Below are positions 44,173 to 53,017 of a stretch of 63,335 bases of DNA, piece after piece. Source of the DNA: an uncultured Clostridia bacterium (GTDB lineage: Bacteria > Bacillota > Clostridia > Oscillospirales > Oscillospiraceae); NCBI GenBank assembly GCA_947367115.1, contig CANBCW010000003.1, forward strand, positions 1 through 63,335, given 5' to 3'. The notes under the pieces were generated by a model. It ran no database searches. It was not told where the DNA came from and saw nothing but the letters and a program-made list of their open reading frames with translations. The first letter of the stretch is position 1. The number at the start of each line of letters is the position of its first letter. The position numbers and the translations under genes are program-made.

Positions 44173-46596
44173 ATGAAAACTTCGATTGAATACCGTGTAC
44201 CTTTGCGCAAACTTCTGTCGCTGATCATGGCACTGGCGTTGATCGTCTGCGGCATGGGCGTTACTGCCCATGCCGAGACCCTGACAGCGGACTTGGTCAC
44301 CTTGGACAGCGCCATGAATTTGGCCATTGCTGTGACCTATACAGATGACGGAACCGGAACCGTTCCGCGGCTGGCGTTTGTCAGCCCAAGCGGTGAAGTG
44401 TTCCAGGAGGGCGTTACCCCTGAAGATAAGATGACCGTGGAGCAATCCGGCGAGACCCTCTATTTCTACATCCCCGATGCCCCGGCGGGCAACTGGTTGA
44501 TCCGGTATGACGATGCCTTCTCCGGACGGCTGGAGGTCACCACTGCGCCTTACTCCCGGGATCTGCTGATCGAGGAGTTTGAGATCGTGGGGATGCAGGA
44601 GTTTTACGCAGACATTTCCTTTCTGACCTCTTTCCCGGTGGATATGCCCCTTGAGTATGTGATCAATGCGGTGACCCTGTATCCGGATGGCTCGATCATG
44701 GGCACCAAGGAGCTGTGGACCGACTTTGCCGCAACCAATGAGACGGTCAGCGCCACGGTATCACTGGGCGGGCTGAGCAGTTTTTCGGACTATTATCTGC
44801 AGCTTGTGGTTTATGTGGACGATCATGGCATTGAGGTGACGGACAATCAGCTTTCCGATTCTTTTGGCTATGACAATCCCTATGCCCCGGGGATGATGGA
44901 TGATTTCGATATTATTCTGAACCGCACCACCGGAGATCTGCGGATCGACTGGAGTAATGCGGCGCTCGACAATGCAGACTCGTACGTTCTTGCGGTTTAC
45001 AGCAGCCTGACCCCGGATGAACCGGTCTATGCGAATACATTTGGGGGCGATATCACAAACACCTCGCTGCTGGTGGATGCTTCTGCTGACTGGCTGCGGG
45101 TGGAGCTGAGCTATGTGCCGACGGATATCCCTGCGGTATCGCATACGAAGGTTATGACTATCGAGCCGAATGCGGTGGACTTTGAGATCACAACCGGTGA
45201 GAATACCGCATCACTGCAGGCTCAGGTCAGCTACAATATTCCATCGGGTGAAATCGATCTGTATGTATTCCTGCATGACGATGGCAATTTAAAACCCATC
45301 ACGGTCAGCGGCTCCGGCACGGTGGCCTTTGAGCTTGAGGAAAATGACAACACCCTGTATGTTGCCTACAAGCCCGCTGAGCATGTTGTCATTATGGAGT
45401 CCAAGGATATTTTTGTGGATCGCAAAGCTCCGATTCTGACCTTCTTTGAAGAACTCCGCTCGGTGACGACTGCGGAAGCTGTCTTCCGTGTGGCCGGAAT
45501 GACCGAGGCAGGGGCTGCTGTTACTGTAAATGGAAATGCAGTCCAGATCAATGCTGATGGCTCCTTCCTAATCGAATTGAATCTGGTTCCCGGTGCCAAC
45601 AGCTTTGAGATCGTTTCTTCCGATCCCGCCGGAAATCTGTCACGCCGAACCATTCTGATCAACCGTTCCGATGTGGCTTCCTCCGTTGGTTCGGATGATG
45701 TGCAGCCCTTCTGGAAGACTTGGATGCCTCTGTTTATTGCCGTTGGCGCTTCTCTGGTGTTTGCGGTTCTGATTTTGGCTTTGTTTGGAATCAAGAAGAA
45801 GCTGACTGCTGCGCAGACGCTGAAGCGCTGGAGTATTCTGACCTGGATTCTCAGTGCGGCTGGCTTGGGTATTACCGTTTGGCTGTTGATCGAGAAGGTA
45901 ATGGCTTCCAATGTAGTCAATACTGCTGAATTCTTCGACAGGGTTCAGGCATCCGTTGATGAGGCTTATGCAGCGCTGCTGGATCTGCGATTCTATGACC
46001 AGTGGTTCCTGATTGCACTGATTGCGACGGTCGTGCTGGTGGTGATCTCCATTGGCCTGACTGTTGCGGCGATCATCGCGGGCAAGAATCAGAATAAACC
46101 GCCTAAGGCTCCCAAGCCTCCCAAGCAGCCCAAACCCAAGAAGGAAACGCCTGCGGCACCTGCGCCCGAGGTAGTTCCTGAGCCGGTGCCCGAGCCAGCG
46201 CCTGCGCCAGTGGTGGTTTCTGAGCCTGTACCCGAGCCAGCGCCTGCGCCTGTGGTGGTTTCTGAGCCTGTACCCGAGCCAGCGCCTGCGCCAGTGGTGG
46301 TTTCTGAGCCTGTACCCGAGCCAGCACCTGTGCCCGAGGTAGTTTCTGAGCCCATGCCCGAGCCAGCGCCTGCGCCAGTGGTGGTTTCTGAGCCTGTACC
46401 CGAGCCAGCGCCTGCACCTGTGGTGGTTCCTGAGCCTGTACCCGAGCCGATGCCTGCGCCTGCGGTTACACCTGTCTCCACACCCCAGACCGCTCCGGTT
46501 GTTCAGCCGGTTACACCCCGGTTCTGTTCCAATTGCGGCCATCGATGCGTGGAAGGTGCGAGCTTCTGCGTTAACTGCGGACATAAGCTGCGATAA
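44173..46596 (+). CDS. Ig-like surface protein with cytosolic zinc-ribbon tail
   Basis: The 807-residue protein has a signal peptide (cleavage probably after THAETL, about residue 35), long beta-rich exterior domains, an Ig-like module with SDPAGNLSRRTI, and three transmembrane helices (about 515-538, 553-572, 612-640). With the N-terminus outside, the tail is in the cytosol; it has seven 14-residue Pro/Glu/Val repeats and ends in a zinc ribbon (FCSNCGHRCVEGASFCVNCG). This mirrors the zinc-ribbon end of the divergent 38226 protein. It is co-directional with the VWA gene at 16 nt. An AGGAA site precedes the ATG. Confidence 0.82.
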   Translation: MKTSIEYRVPLRKLLSLIMALALIVCGMGVTAHAETLTADLVTLDSAMNLAIAVTYTDDGTGTVPRLAFVSPSGEVFQEGVTPEDKMTVEQSGETLYFYIPDAPAGNWLIRYDDAFSGRLEVTTAPYSRDLLIEEFEIVGMQEFYADISFLTSFPVDMPLEYVINAVTLYPDGSIMGTKELWTDFAATNETVSATVSLGGLSSFSDYYLQLVVYVDDHGIEVTDNQLSDSFGYDNPYAPGMMDDFDIILNRTTGDLRIDWSNAALDNADSYVLAVYSSLTPDEPVYANTFGGDITNTSLLVDASADWLRVELSYVPTDIPAVSHTKVMTIEPNAVDFEITTGENTASLQAQVSYNIPSGEIDLYVFLHDDGNLKPITVSGSGTVAFELEENDNTLYVAYKPAEHVVIMESKDIFVDRKAPILTFFEELRSVTTAEAVFRVAGMTEAGAAVTVNGNAVQINADGSFLIELNLVPGANSFEIVSSDPAGNLSRRTILINRSDVASSVGSDDVQPFWKTWMPLFIAVGASLVFAVLILALFGIKKKLTAAQTLKRWSILTWILSAAGLGITVWLLIEKVMASNVVNTAEFFDRVQASVDEAYAALLDLRFYDQWFLIALIATVVLVVISIGLTVAAIIAGKNQNKPPKAPKPPKQPKPKKETPAAPAPEVVPEPVPEPAPAPVVVSEPVPEPAPAPVVVSEPVPEPAPAPVVVSEPVPEPAPVPEVVSEPMPEPAPAPVVVSEPVPEPAPAPVVVPEPVPEPMPAPAVTPVSTPQTAPVVQPVTPRFCSNCGHRCVEGASFCVNCGHKLR
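46168..46461. repeat. 42-bp tandem repeat, seven copies
   Basis: Seven in-frame units encode variants of VVVSEPVPEPAPAP. Pro-rich spacers of this kind often vary in copy number between strains. Confidence 0.9.
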
Positions 46597-46609
46597 TTCT
46601 ATACATTTA

Positions 46610-46632
46610 CCGGGGCTGCGCTGCAGCCCCGG
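46610..46632 (+). terminator. Terminator of the VWA operon
   Basis: CCGGGGCTGC/GCAGCCCCGG 10-bp stem with a GCT loop, then ATTTCGCTTC. Confidence 0.75.
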
Positions 46633-46756
46633 ATTTCGCTTCATATTCATAGGAATGATGTCCGGAAAAGTAGAGCGGAGTCATGCTGTGAGGTGTGTAT
46701 ACGGATGGGTGTTGTGTAAAATTACCAAATGATGATAAAATAATTTGCGATTTCTA

Positions 46757-46784
46757 TTGCAAAATAATTGATATTTGGTATAAT
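46757..46784 (+). promoter_or_regulatory. SigA promoter of the GH3 gene
   Basis: TTGCAA (46757-46762), 16 bp, TATAAT (46779-46784). Confidence 0.75.
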
Positions 46785-46840
46785 ATCCATGCTGAGTATT
46801 CCTCAAGGAATCGATTTTACTGTACATGAAAGGAAATGTG

Positions 46841-48622
46841 ATGAACATGGTTGATTTACGCGCCAAGCCCTATAACCTGAGTGATGAGGATATCCGCTGG
46901 GTAGAAGCTACCATTGCCGGCATGTCTGATGAGGAGAAGGTGGGGCAGCTGTTCTTCCAGCTCACAGCATCTCAGGAAGAAGCTTATCTGAAGGAACTGA
47001 TGGAGAAGTACCACCTGGGTGGCTGCCGCTACAACGCCATGCCCGGCGTGAAGGTTCTGGAGCAGAACCGTACCCTGCAGAAGTACGCCAAGATCCCTGT
47101 GTTCATCGCTTGTAATCCGGAGCAGGGCGGTAACGGTGTTTGCCCCGATGGTACCTTCGTTGCCAACCAGATCAAGGTCGGTGCGACAGGTAAGGTCGAG
47201 TATGCACAGGCGATGGGACGTGTTTCCGGTGCTCAGACCTATGCCACCGGATGCAACATGACCTTTGCTCCTGTTGTGGATATCACATACAATTGGGAAT
47301 GTGAAGAAGTTCTGGCTCGTGCCTACGGCAATGATCCCAAGATGGTCGCAACGATGGGCAAGGCTTACATGGACGGTGTCCATGAGACTGCGGGCGTGGC
47401 CTCCTGTGCCAAGCATTTCCCCGGCAACGGTCAGGACTACCGTGATGCCCATATGTCCAACAACATTAACCACTTTGGCGAGGAAGACTGGATGGCTTCC
47501 TACGGCCATGTTTATAAAACTCTGATCGATGGCGGCCTGGATGCCATTATGGGCGGCCATATCATGATGCCCACTTATATGCAGGAGCTGAATCCCGACA
47601 TCACCATGGATGAAATGATGCCTGCCACCCTGTGCCCTGAGATTATGACCGGGCTGCTGCGTGATAAGCTGGGCTTCAATGGCATGGTGGTCACCGATGC
47701 TTCCCACATGGTCGGTATGACCAACCGGATGAAGCGCAAGGACATGCTTCCCGCCTCCATCAACGCGGGCTGTGATATGTTCCTGTTCTTTAATGATCCC
47801 GACGAGGATTACAACACCATGCTGGATGCCTACAAGAACGGCATCATTTCCGAGGCACGCATGGTGGAGGCTCTGACCCGCATTCTTGGCCTGAAAGCGA
47901 AGATGGGGCTGAACAAGAAGACGAAGGGAGAGATCTGCCCCAGCGATGAATACTGCGCTGCCGAACTGAACAATCCGGAGTATCGGGCGGTTGCCGGTCA
48001 GATCACCAAGGACTGCCTGACGCTGGTCAAGTATAAGGATGAGGGTATTCTGCCTTTGAACCCCGAAAAGACCAAGCGGGTCATGATCGTTCAGGTCAAG
48101 GGTGCCGACGGCCCCATGGCCGCCCTGGCTGCCATGGCAATGGGGATGGGCGGTGCCAAGAAGACCCCCGCCGAAAAGCTGCGTGACCGTCTGATCGAAA
48201 AGGGCTTCGATGCGTTCATCTATGTCAGCCCTCTGGACAAGATTATGGCAGATGTAAAGGCCGGTAAACCTTTTAATCTGAATATCTATTTCGCAGGCAA
48301 AAACGCCATCAGCGAGTTCACCTCCCAGCAGGATCTGGTTATTACACTGTTCAATGTGGCCAACGGTCATCCCTCCTTCGGCATGTCCAAGGGCGGCGGT
48401 GAGATTCCCTGGTATGTCCACGAGCTGCCTGTTGTGGGCATCTCTGTGAATAAGCCCACCATGCTGGCAGATTGTCCCATGCTGCGCACCTATATCAACG
48501 CTTACGACAGCAATGACGATACCATGGACGCGCTGGTGGATGCGTTGCTGACCGGCCCTGAGGCATTCAAGGGCACGGATCCCATTGACAGCTACTGCGG
48601 TATGTGGGATACCCATATGTAA
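46841..48622 (+). CDS. Glycoside hydrolase family 3 protein
   Basis: The 593-residue protein belongs to the NagZ-like part of GH3, whose members release GlcNAc or related sugars from glycans such as muropeptides. It shows the KHFPGNG motif (Lys191-His192; the usual second His is Asn) and the catalytic nucleophile Asp286 in TDASHM. A second domain of about 230 residues follows, as in longer GH3 enzymes. There is no signal peptide, so it acts in the cytosol. AAAGGA precedes the ATG; another ATG lies two codons downstream. A HAD hydrolase gene follows after 14 nt. Confidence 0.88.
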   Translation: MNMVDLRAKPYNLSDEDIRWVEATIAGMSDEEKVGQLFFQLTASQEEAYLKELMEKYHLGGCRYNAMPGVKVLEQNRTLQKYAKIPVFIACNPEQGGNGVCPDGTFVANQIKVGATGKVEYAQAMGRVSGAQTYATGCNMTFAPVVDITYNWECEEVLARAYGNDPKMVATMGKAYMDGVHETAGVASCAKHFPGNGQDYRDAHMSNNINHFGEEDWMASYGHVYKTLIDGGLDAIMGGHIMMPTYMQELNPDITMDEMMPATLCPEIMTGLLRDKLGFNGMVVTDASHMVGMTNRMKRKDMLPASINAGCDMFLFFNDPDEDYNTMLDAYKNGIISEARMVEALTRILGLKAKMGLNKKTKGEICPSDEYCAAELNNPEYRAVAGQITKDCLTLVKYKDEGILPLNPEKTKRVMIVQVKGADGPMAALAAMAMGMGGAKKTPAEKLRDRLIEKGFDAFIYVSPLDKIMADVKAGKPFNLNIYFAGKNAISEFTSQQDLVITLFNVANGHPSFGMSKGGGEIPWYVHELPVVGISVNKPTMLADCPMLRTYINAYDSNDDTMDALVDALLTGPEAFKGTDPIDSYCGMWDTHM

Positions 48623-48636
48623 ATTTGGAGGAAATC

Positions 48637-49488
48637 ATGTCCGTATTTGATTCTTTTATTAGAAAGCACGACTATCTGGTGTGCGTCGATTCCGATGGCT
48701 GTGCCATGGACACCATGAACTGTAAACATTTCCATTGCTTTGGCCCCTGCATGGTTATGGAGTGGGAACTGGAGGAATGGCGCGTTGCCATTCTGGAGCG
48801 CTGGAATGAAATCAATCTGTTCCAGATGACCCGGGGGATCAACCGCTTCAAGGGTCTTGCCATGGCGCTGACGGAGATCAACGCCCAATACACTTCCATT
48901 CCCGGCGTGGAGGATCTGTCTGCTTGGGTGGAAACGACCAAGGCGCTGTCCAATGATGCCTTGATCGCCGCTATCGAGGCCGCGCCCGAGGGTGCCGGCA
49001 AGGTGTGCCTGCAGAAAGCGCTGTCATGGAGCAAGGCTGTGAATGAGAGCATCGTTCAGCTGCCGGATGAGCTGAAGGTTCCCTATGTGGGTGCCAAGGA
49101 AGGTTTGGCAGCGGCGCATACCTTTGCGGATGTTGCGGTTGTGTCCAGTGCCAACCGGGATGCTGTCCAGGAAGAGTGGACGCAGCACGGTTTGCTGGAG
49201 CATGTGGATATCCTGCTGGCGCAGGATTGCGGAAGTAAGGCACACTGTATTTCTGAAATGCTGAAGTTTGGCTATGAGAAGAATCATGTTCTTATGGTCG
49301 GCGATGCCCCCGGCGACTGCGACGCGGCGGAAACAAACGGCGTGTGGTATTATCCCATTCTGGTGAACAAAGAATCGGAGAGCTGGACGGAGCTGCGTGA
49401 GGTTGGTCTGAATAAGCTGCGCGATCAGGAGTATGCGGCATACCAGCCGGAGAAAAAGAGCCAGTTCCTGAAAAATCTGGGTGGCTGA
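48637..49488 (+). CDS. HAD-family hydrolase
   Basis: The 283-residue protein has the HAD motifs DSDGC (Asp18-Asp20, motif I), VVSSAN (motif II) and MVGDAPGDCDAAE (motif IV), with a cap domain between motifs I and II. HAD proteins of this type are phosphatases or mutases on small metabolites. Its place after the GH3 gene suggests that the two act on related sugars or muropeptide parts, but that is inference. The ATG follows GGAGGAA. Confidence 0.9.
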   Translation: MSVFDSFIRKHDYLVCVDSDGCAMDTMNCKHFHCFGPCMVMEWELEEWRVAILERWNEINLFQMTRGINRFKGLAMALTEINAQYTSIPGVEDLSAWVETTKALSNDALIAAIEAAPEGAGKVCLQKALSWSKAVNESIVQLPDELKVPYVGAKEGLAAAHTFADVAVVSSANRDAVQEEWTQHGLLEHVDILLAQDCGSKAHCISEMLKFGYEKNHVLMVGDAPGDCDAAETNGVWYYPILVNKESESWTELREVGLNKLRDQEYAAYQPEKKSQFLKNLGG

Positions 49489-49499
49489 TTGAATGAGCG

Positions 49500-49530
49500 C
49501 AAGGGCTGCTGCGATTCGCAGCAGCCCTTG
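49500..49530 (+). terminator. Hairpin after the HAD gene
   Basis: A 14-bp stem (CAAGGGCTGCTGCG and complement) with ATT loop. The tail is not T-rich, so it may be a weak terminator or a stabiliser. Confidence 0.55.
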
Positions 49531-49568
49531 ATTGATACTGAAACGTATAAATCAGAAAGGGAGAAAGT

Positions 49569-49811
49569 ATGATCCGGCGTTGCTATGATTTGGATGCGGC
49601 GCAGCTCTGGGAAAAGATGGAGGAAATTATCCGCAGAGTATCTGAAGATCAGGATGTGTTATCGATGACCCATCTGGAAATCGTCCGCTATATCCGGGCC
49701 ATGAGGCTGGCAGAGGTTTATGAAAATAAGATCCATAATCCAAGTGATGTTTCCCTGTGGTTTTCCATTGACGGTGCGGTGCGTTGTGTGAAACCGGGGG
49801 AAACGGTTTGA
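49569..49811 (+). CDS. Small protein, unknown
   Basis: The 80-residue protein starts MIRRCYDLDAAQLWEK and has no signal peptide or helix; it is mildly acidic with an amphipathic middle. I do not recognise it. GAAAGGGAG precedes the ATG, and the next gene follows 12 nt after its stop, so the pair is likely co-transcribed. Confidence 0.65.
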   Translation: MIRRCYDLDAAQLWEKMEEIIRRVSEDQDVLSMTHLEIVRYIRAMRLAEVYENKIHNPSDVSLWFSIDGAVRCVKPGETV

Positions 49812-49823
49812 GGAGGGAAGAAT

Positions 49824-50144
49824 ATGACCGTTTACAATAAGCTGGTGCGCGATAAGATCCCGGAGCTCATCCGGCAGCAGGGGCAGAACCCTATACTGCG
49901 CATTCTGGAGGATGAAGAATATACCAAATGTCTGGAACAGAAGCTGGATGAAGAGGTGGCCGAATACCACCGGGACAGGAATTTGGAGGAGCTAGCGGAT
50001 ATCCTGGAGGTGGTCTTTGCGTTGGCAGAAGATCTGGGCGCGTCCCGGGAGCTGCTGATGAAGGTATATCAGGCGAAGCATGATGAGCGGGGCGGCTTTG
50101 CTGACCGCCTGTTCCTGATCGCCAAAGAGGACATCTGTCTTTGA
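49824..50144 (+). CDS. MazG-like nucleotide pyrophosphohydrolase
   Basis: The 106-residue protein begins MTVYNKLVRDKIPELI, the hallmark of small phosphoribosyl-ATP-pyrophosphatase/MazG-like hydrolases, with an EEVAEYHRD acidic helix and ELADILEVVFAL. These all-alpha enzymes cleave NTPs to NMP and pyrophosphate and can clear non-canonical nucleotides. A GGAGGGAAG site precedes the ATG. Only the Glu/Asp-rich metal site supports activity; the substrate is unknown. Confidence 0.9.
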   Translation: MTVYNKLVRDKIPELIRQQGQNPILRILEDEEYTKCLEQKLDEEVAEYHRDRNLEELADILEVVFALAEDLGASRELLMKVYQAKHDERGGFADRLFLIAKEDICL

Positions 50145-50214
50145 TAAAAATACACAGCATCCCGCCGGGGATGGGGCGCTGTGCTGTACAATATTCCGAA
50201 ACTTTCCGGAATGG

Positions 50215-50242
50215 TTGACTTTCCCGGAAAAACATGTATACT
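50215..50242 (+). promoter_or_regulatory. Promoter of the glyA leader
   Basis: TTGACT (50215-50220), 16 bp, TATACT (50237-50242). Confidence 0.8.
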
Positions 50243-50299
50243 ATGATGCATGAAACCAAATAACCTATGAAGTGTTCGGGAAAGGTCGACTTAACCGAA

Positions 50300-50441
50300 T
50301 ACTGAGGACTCTCTGGAGAACACATTCAGTTGTGTGCCGAAGGTGCAAGGCGAAAGCCGAATCTCTCAGGCAAACGGACAGAGAAGCACAATTGCGACTT
50401 TGCTGCAGTCCTCATTTTATGGGGACTGCATTTTGTTTGGT
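50300..50441 (+). promoter_or_regulatory. Glycine-riboswitch-like leader of glyA
   Basis: The segment has the core marks of a glycine aptamer: CTCTGGAGAA, GTGTGCCGAAGGTGCAAGG and AATCTCTCAGGCAAACGG, then ACAGAGA closing P1 (TCTCTG 50310-50315 with CAGAGA 50379-50384). A terminator hairpin follows (TGCAGTCCTC 50404-50413 with GGGGACTGCA 50421-50430, then TTTTGTTTGG). TGAGGACT at 50303-50310 can pair with AGTCCTCA at 50407-50414 and so compete with the terminator. A short hairpin upstream (TTCGG/CCGAA, 50275-50299) may be a ghost aptamer. Only one full aptamer is seen. Confidence 0.85.
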
Positions 50442-50467
50442 ATTTTTCAGAAAGAAGGAAACGCATT

Positions 50468-51721
50468 ATGTACGGTAAACCTATTGACTCCATCGGATTT
50501 GTTTCCCAGTATGACCCTGAACTTGCGGCTATGATGGGTCGTGAGCTGACCCGCCAGCAGGACGGCTTGGAGCTGATCGCCTCCGAAAACTTTGCTTCTC
50601 CCGCTGTTATTGCGGCCATGGGCTCTATCCTGACCAATAAGTACGCCGAGGGTCTGCCCGGCAAGCGTTATTACGGCGGCTGCCAGTATGTCGATGAGCT
50701 GGAGGCTCTTTGCATCGAGCGCGCTAAGGCGCTGTTCGGCGCGGAGTTTGCCAATGTTCAGCCGCACTCCGGCGCTCAGGCCAACATGGCCGTGCAGCTT
50801 GCGCTGCTGCAGCCCGGCGACACCATGATGGGCATGAGCCTTGCCAATGGCGGACACCTGTCCCACGGCAGCCCTGCCAACATTTCCGGCAAGTATTACA
50901 ATGTGGTTTCCTATGACGTTAACCATGATACCGGCCTGATCGACTACGATCAGATTCGGGACATGGCAAAGGCTTGCCAGCCCAAGCTGATCATTGCGGG
51001 CGCTTCCGCTTACCCCAGAGCCATCGATTTCAGCATTTTTGCTGACATTGCACACGAAGTCGGCGCTGTGCTGATGGTTGACATGGCACATATTGCCGGT
51101 CTGGTTGCCGGCGGCGCGCACCAGAGCCCTGTGCCTTACGCCGATATCGTCACTACTACTACCCACAAGACCCTTCGTGGTCCCCGGGGCGGCCTGATTC
51201 TGGCCAAGGAGGAGTATGCCAAGAAGCTGAACTCCGCCGTGTTCCCCGGCACCCAGGGCGGCCCGCTGGAGCACGTGATCGCTGCCAAGGCGGTCTGTCT
51301 GAAGGAGGCTATGCAGCCTGAGTTCAAGACCTACGCACAGAATGTGGTCAAGAACGCCAAGGCTATGGCATCCGCTCTGCTGGAGGAGGGCTTTGATCTG
51401 GTCACCGGCGGCACGGATAACCACCTGATGCTGGCTGACCTGCGTCCCATGAACATCACCGGCAAGGAACTGCAGACCCGCTGCGATGCCAACCACATCA
51501 CCCTGAACAAGAACGCTATCCCCAACGATCCCCAGAAGCCCGCCGTCACCAGCGGTGTCCGAATCGGTACGGCTGCGGTCACGACCAGAGGTCTGGGTGA
51601 GGCGGAGATGAAGCGCATCGCCCACTGCATTGGTTTGACTGCCCGCGATTTCGAGGGCACCCAGGCTGAGGTTCAGGCAACGGTTGCCGATATTTGTGAT
51701 CAGTTCCCCTTGTATAAGTGA
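50468..51721 (+). CDS. glyA: Serine hydroxymethyltransferase
   Basis: GlyA interconverts serine and glycine with tetrahydrofolate, supplying one-carbon units. The 417-residue PLP enzyme has the [10 protein letters not shown] start, the [13 protein letters not shown] loop, VDMAHIAGL and the PLP-lysine in [14 protein letters not shown]. The ATG at 50468 follows AAGAAGGAAA. It is controlled by a glycine-riboswitch-like leader, which fits its place in glycine metabolism. A terminator follows. Confidence 0.98.
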   Translation: MYGKPIDSIGFVSQYDPELAAMMGRELTRQQDGLELIASENFASPAVIAAMGSILTNKYAEGLPGKRYYGGCQYVDELEALCIERAKALFGAEFANVQPHSGAQANMAVQLALLQPGDTMMGMSLANGGHLSHGSPANISGKYYNVVSYDVNHDTGLIDYDQIRDMAKACQPKLIIAGASAYPRAIDFSIFADIAHEVGAVLMVDMAHIAGLVAGGAHQSPVPYADIVTTTTHKTLRGPRGGLILAKEEYAKKLNSAVFPGTQGGPLEHVIAAKAVCLKEAMQPEFKTYAQNVVKNAKAMASALLEEGFDLVTGGTDNHLMLADLRPMNITGKELQTRCDANHITLNKNAIPNDPQKPAVTSGVRIGTAAVTTRGLGEAEMKRIAHCIGLTARDFEGTQAEVQATVADICDQFPLYK

Positions 51722-51730
51722 TTTTTTTCA

Positions 51731-51756
51731 TCCCGGATGGCAGCCGCCATCCGGGA
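51731..51756 (+). terminator. Terminator after glyA
   Basis: TCCCGGATGGC/GCCATCCGGGA, 11-bp stem with AGCC loop, then ATTTG. A similar stem follows the next gene. Confidence 0.8.
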
Positions 51757-51863
51757 ATTTGCCTGTTACGGTGCGGAAGAACAGGGAAAATCGGGGGTAA
51801 CAGGAAAAGTAACACCACATTTTCCTTTTTTGTGCTATAATCGGGGCGAAGGAGTGATGTGTC

Positions 51864-52694
51864 ATGGAACTGAAAGATAAACTAAAACAGCTTCGTAAGG
51901 AGAAGGGGCTGTCACAGGCGCAGCTTGCAGAGCTGCTTTTTGTCAGCCGCAGCACGGTGGCAAAGTGGGAGAATGGCTTGGGCCTTCCCAATCCGGAGTC
52001 TATGGAGCGGCTGGAGCAGGAATTTGAAATCAGCAAAGAGGACATTGCTACCAGTGAACCGGAGACGGTGATCGTGGAGAAAAACCGCCGCCTGCGCCGG
52101 TTTGGTGAAACGGCTGTGATTTTGGGCGTGATCGTTGCCGTGGTTGTAATGTGCCTTTTACCGTTCTGGATCGAGGAATACGGTTATGGCTTAACACCGG
52201 AAATGTCTGCAGGCATCTGGGCTGATCGGCCTTACATCGGTATAGACGAGTATCGGTTCTATTACTTTCGTGATACTGTTGTGGGTGAAAATGATCAAGA
52301 GATTGAGAACCACTGTATGCTGGTACATCTTTGTCCGGTAAAAAAGCATTTCTGGGGATACACGGTTGAAGATGTTCCGTGTTACAGAGTGTTTGACGGG
52401 AATGAACGTGTGGCAATTCTGCATTCGCTTAAAGGGAAAGAAGGATACTACTACAACTTTATAGAGGCAACTTTTGACGATGATTTTCAAATTAAAGACT
52501 ATTTCTTTGATGTTGAACAAGTATATGTCAATGGCTTCGATTCTTGGCTTACAGATGGATTTGATTTGGAAGGTGGGGAACTATGTGGGACACAGATGGG
52601 GTTTTTCTTTATATCTTCCGAGCCGGTCCAGTGGTTCCATATTGGAGAAGTGGAATTATATGTGGATACTGATTTCGTTGGCAATTACGATTGA
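51864..52694 (+). CDS. XRE regulator with membrane helix and exported domain
   Basis: The 276-residue protein has an N-terminal HTH (LKQLRKEKGLSQAQLAE to SRSTVAKWENG), a transmembrane helix (about residues 80-102) and a 170-residue C-terminal domain outside the membrane with many aromatic residues (YIGIDEYRFYYFRD, YYYNFIEATFD). The layout suggests a one-component signalling protein. A TATAAT lies at 51836-51841. AAGGAG precedes the ATG at a short distance. I do not recognise the C-terminal domain. Confidence 0.85.
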   Translation: MELKDKLKQLRKEKGLSQAQLAELLFVSRSTVAKWENGLGLPNPESMERLEQEFEISKEDIATSEPETVIVEKNRRLRRFGETAVILGVIVAVVVMCLLPFWIEEYGYGLTPEMSAGIWADRPYIGIDEYRFYYFRDTVVGENDQEIENHCMLVHLCPVKKHFWGYTVEDVPCYRVFDGNERVAILHSLKGKEGYYYNFIEATFDDDFQIKDYFFDVEQVYVNGFDSWLTDGFDLEGGELCGTQMGFFFISSEPVQWFHIGEVELYVDTDFVGNYD

Positions 52695-52708
52695 TATTGA
52701 TTTTGCTG

Positions 52709-52734
52709 TCCCGGATGGAGCTTTCCATCCGGGA
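52709..52734 (+). terminator. Terminator after the XRE gene
   Basis: TCCCGGATGGA/TCCATCCGGGA, 11-bp stem with GCTT loop, then TTTTGA. Confidence 0.85.
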
Positions 52735-52749
52735 TTTTGATGAAAATGG

Positions 52750-52777
52750 TTGACTTTTTCACATTTTGTGTTAGAAT
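52750..52777 (+). promoter_or_regulatory. Promoter of the alaS T-box leader
   Basis: TTGACT (52750-52755), 16 bp, TAGAAT (52772-52777). Confidence 0.8.
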
Positions 52778-52784
52778 GTCAGAG

Positions 52785-53003
52785 ATATGCAAAAGCGATG
52801 CGGAAACCAAGCAGGCGGATGGCCTTTAGCGAGAGGGGAGCGGTGAAAGCCCCTTGGCACAGATCCTGCAAGCCACTTCCAAGCAGCCCGGGAGGACCGG
52901 GACGGGGGCTCCCGTTACAGAGCGGCTAAGATGCCTGCACAGCAGGCGAATTAGGGTGGTACCGCGATTCACGTCGCCCCTATGTGTCAGGGGCGGCGTT
53001 TTA
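52785..53003 (+). promoter_or_regulatory. T-box riboswitch of alaS
   Basis: The T-box sequence AGGGTGGTACCGCG is at 52953-52966; its bulge TGGT would pair with the ACCA end of tRNA-Ala. A Stem I-like region (GCAGG/CCTGC) lies upstream; GCA inside GGCACAGA is a possible alanine specifier. The terminator has arms ACGTCGCCCCT (52971-52981) and AGGGGCGGCGT (52989-52999), followed by TTTA. Uncharged tRNA-Ala would favour read-through. Confidence 0.93.
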
Positions 53004-53017
53004 TATTAAAAATAAGT

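Noticed and set aside
40713..44327. A 1204-codon open frame on the minus strand opposite the VWA gene
   Set aside because: It is the mirror of a well-supported gene with strong codon bias; the translation lacks any domain and is rich in His and Gln as expected of an antisense frame.
46856..48616. A 586-codon minus-strand frame opposite the GH3 gene
   Set aside because: Same reason: mirror frame with His/Gln/Val-rich composition.
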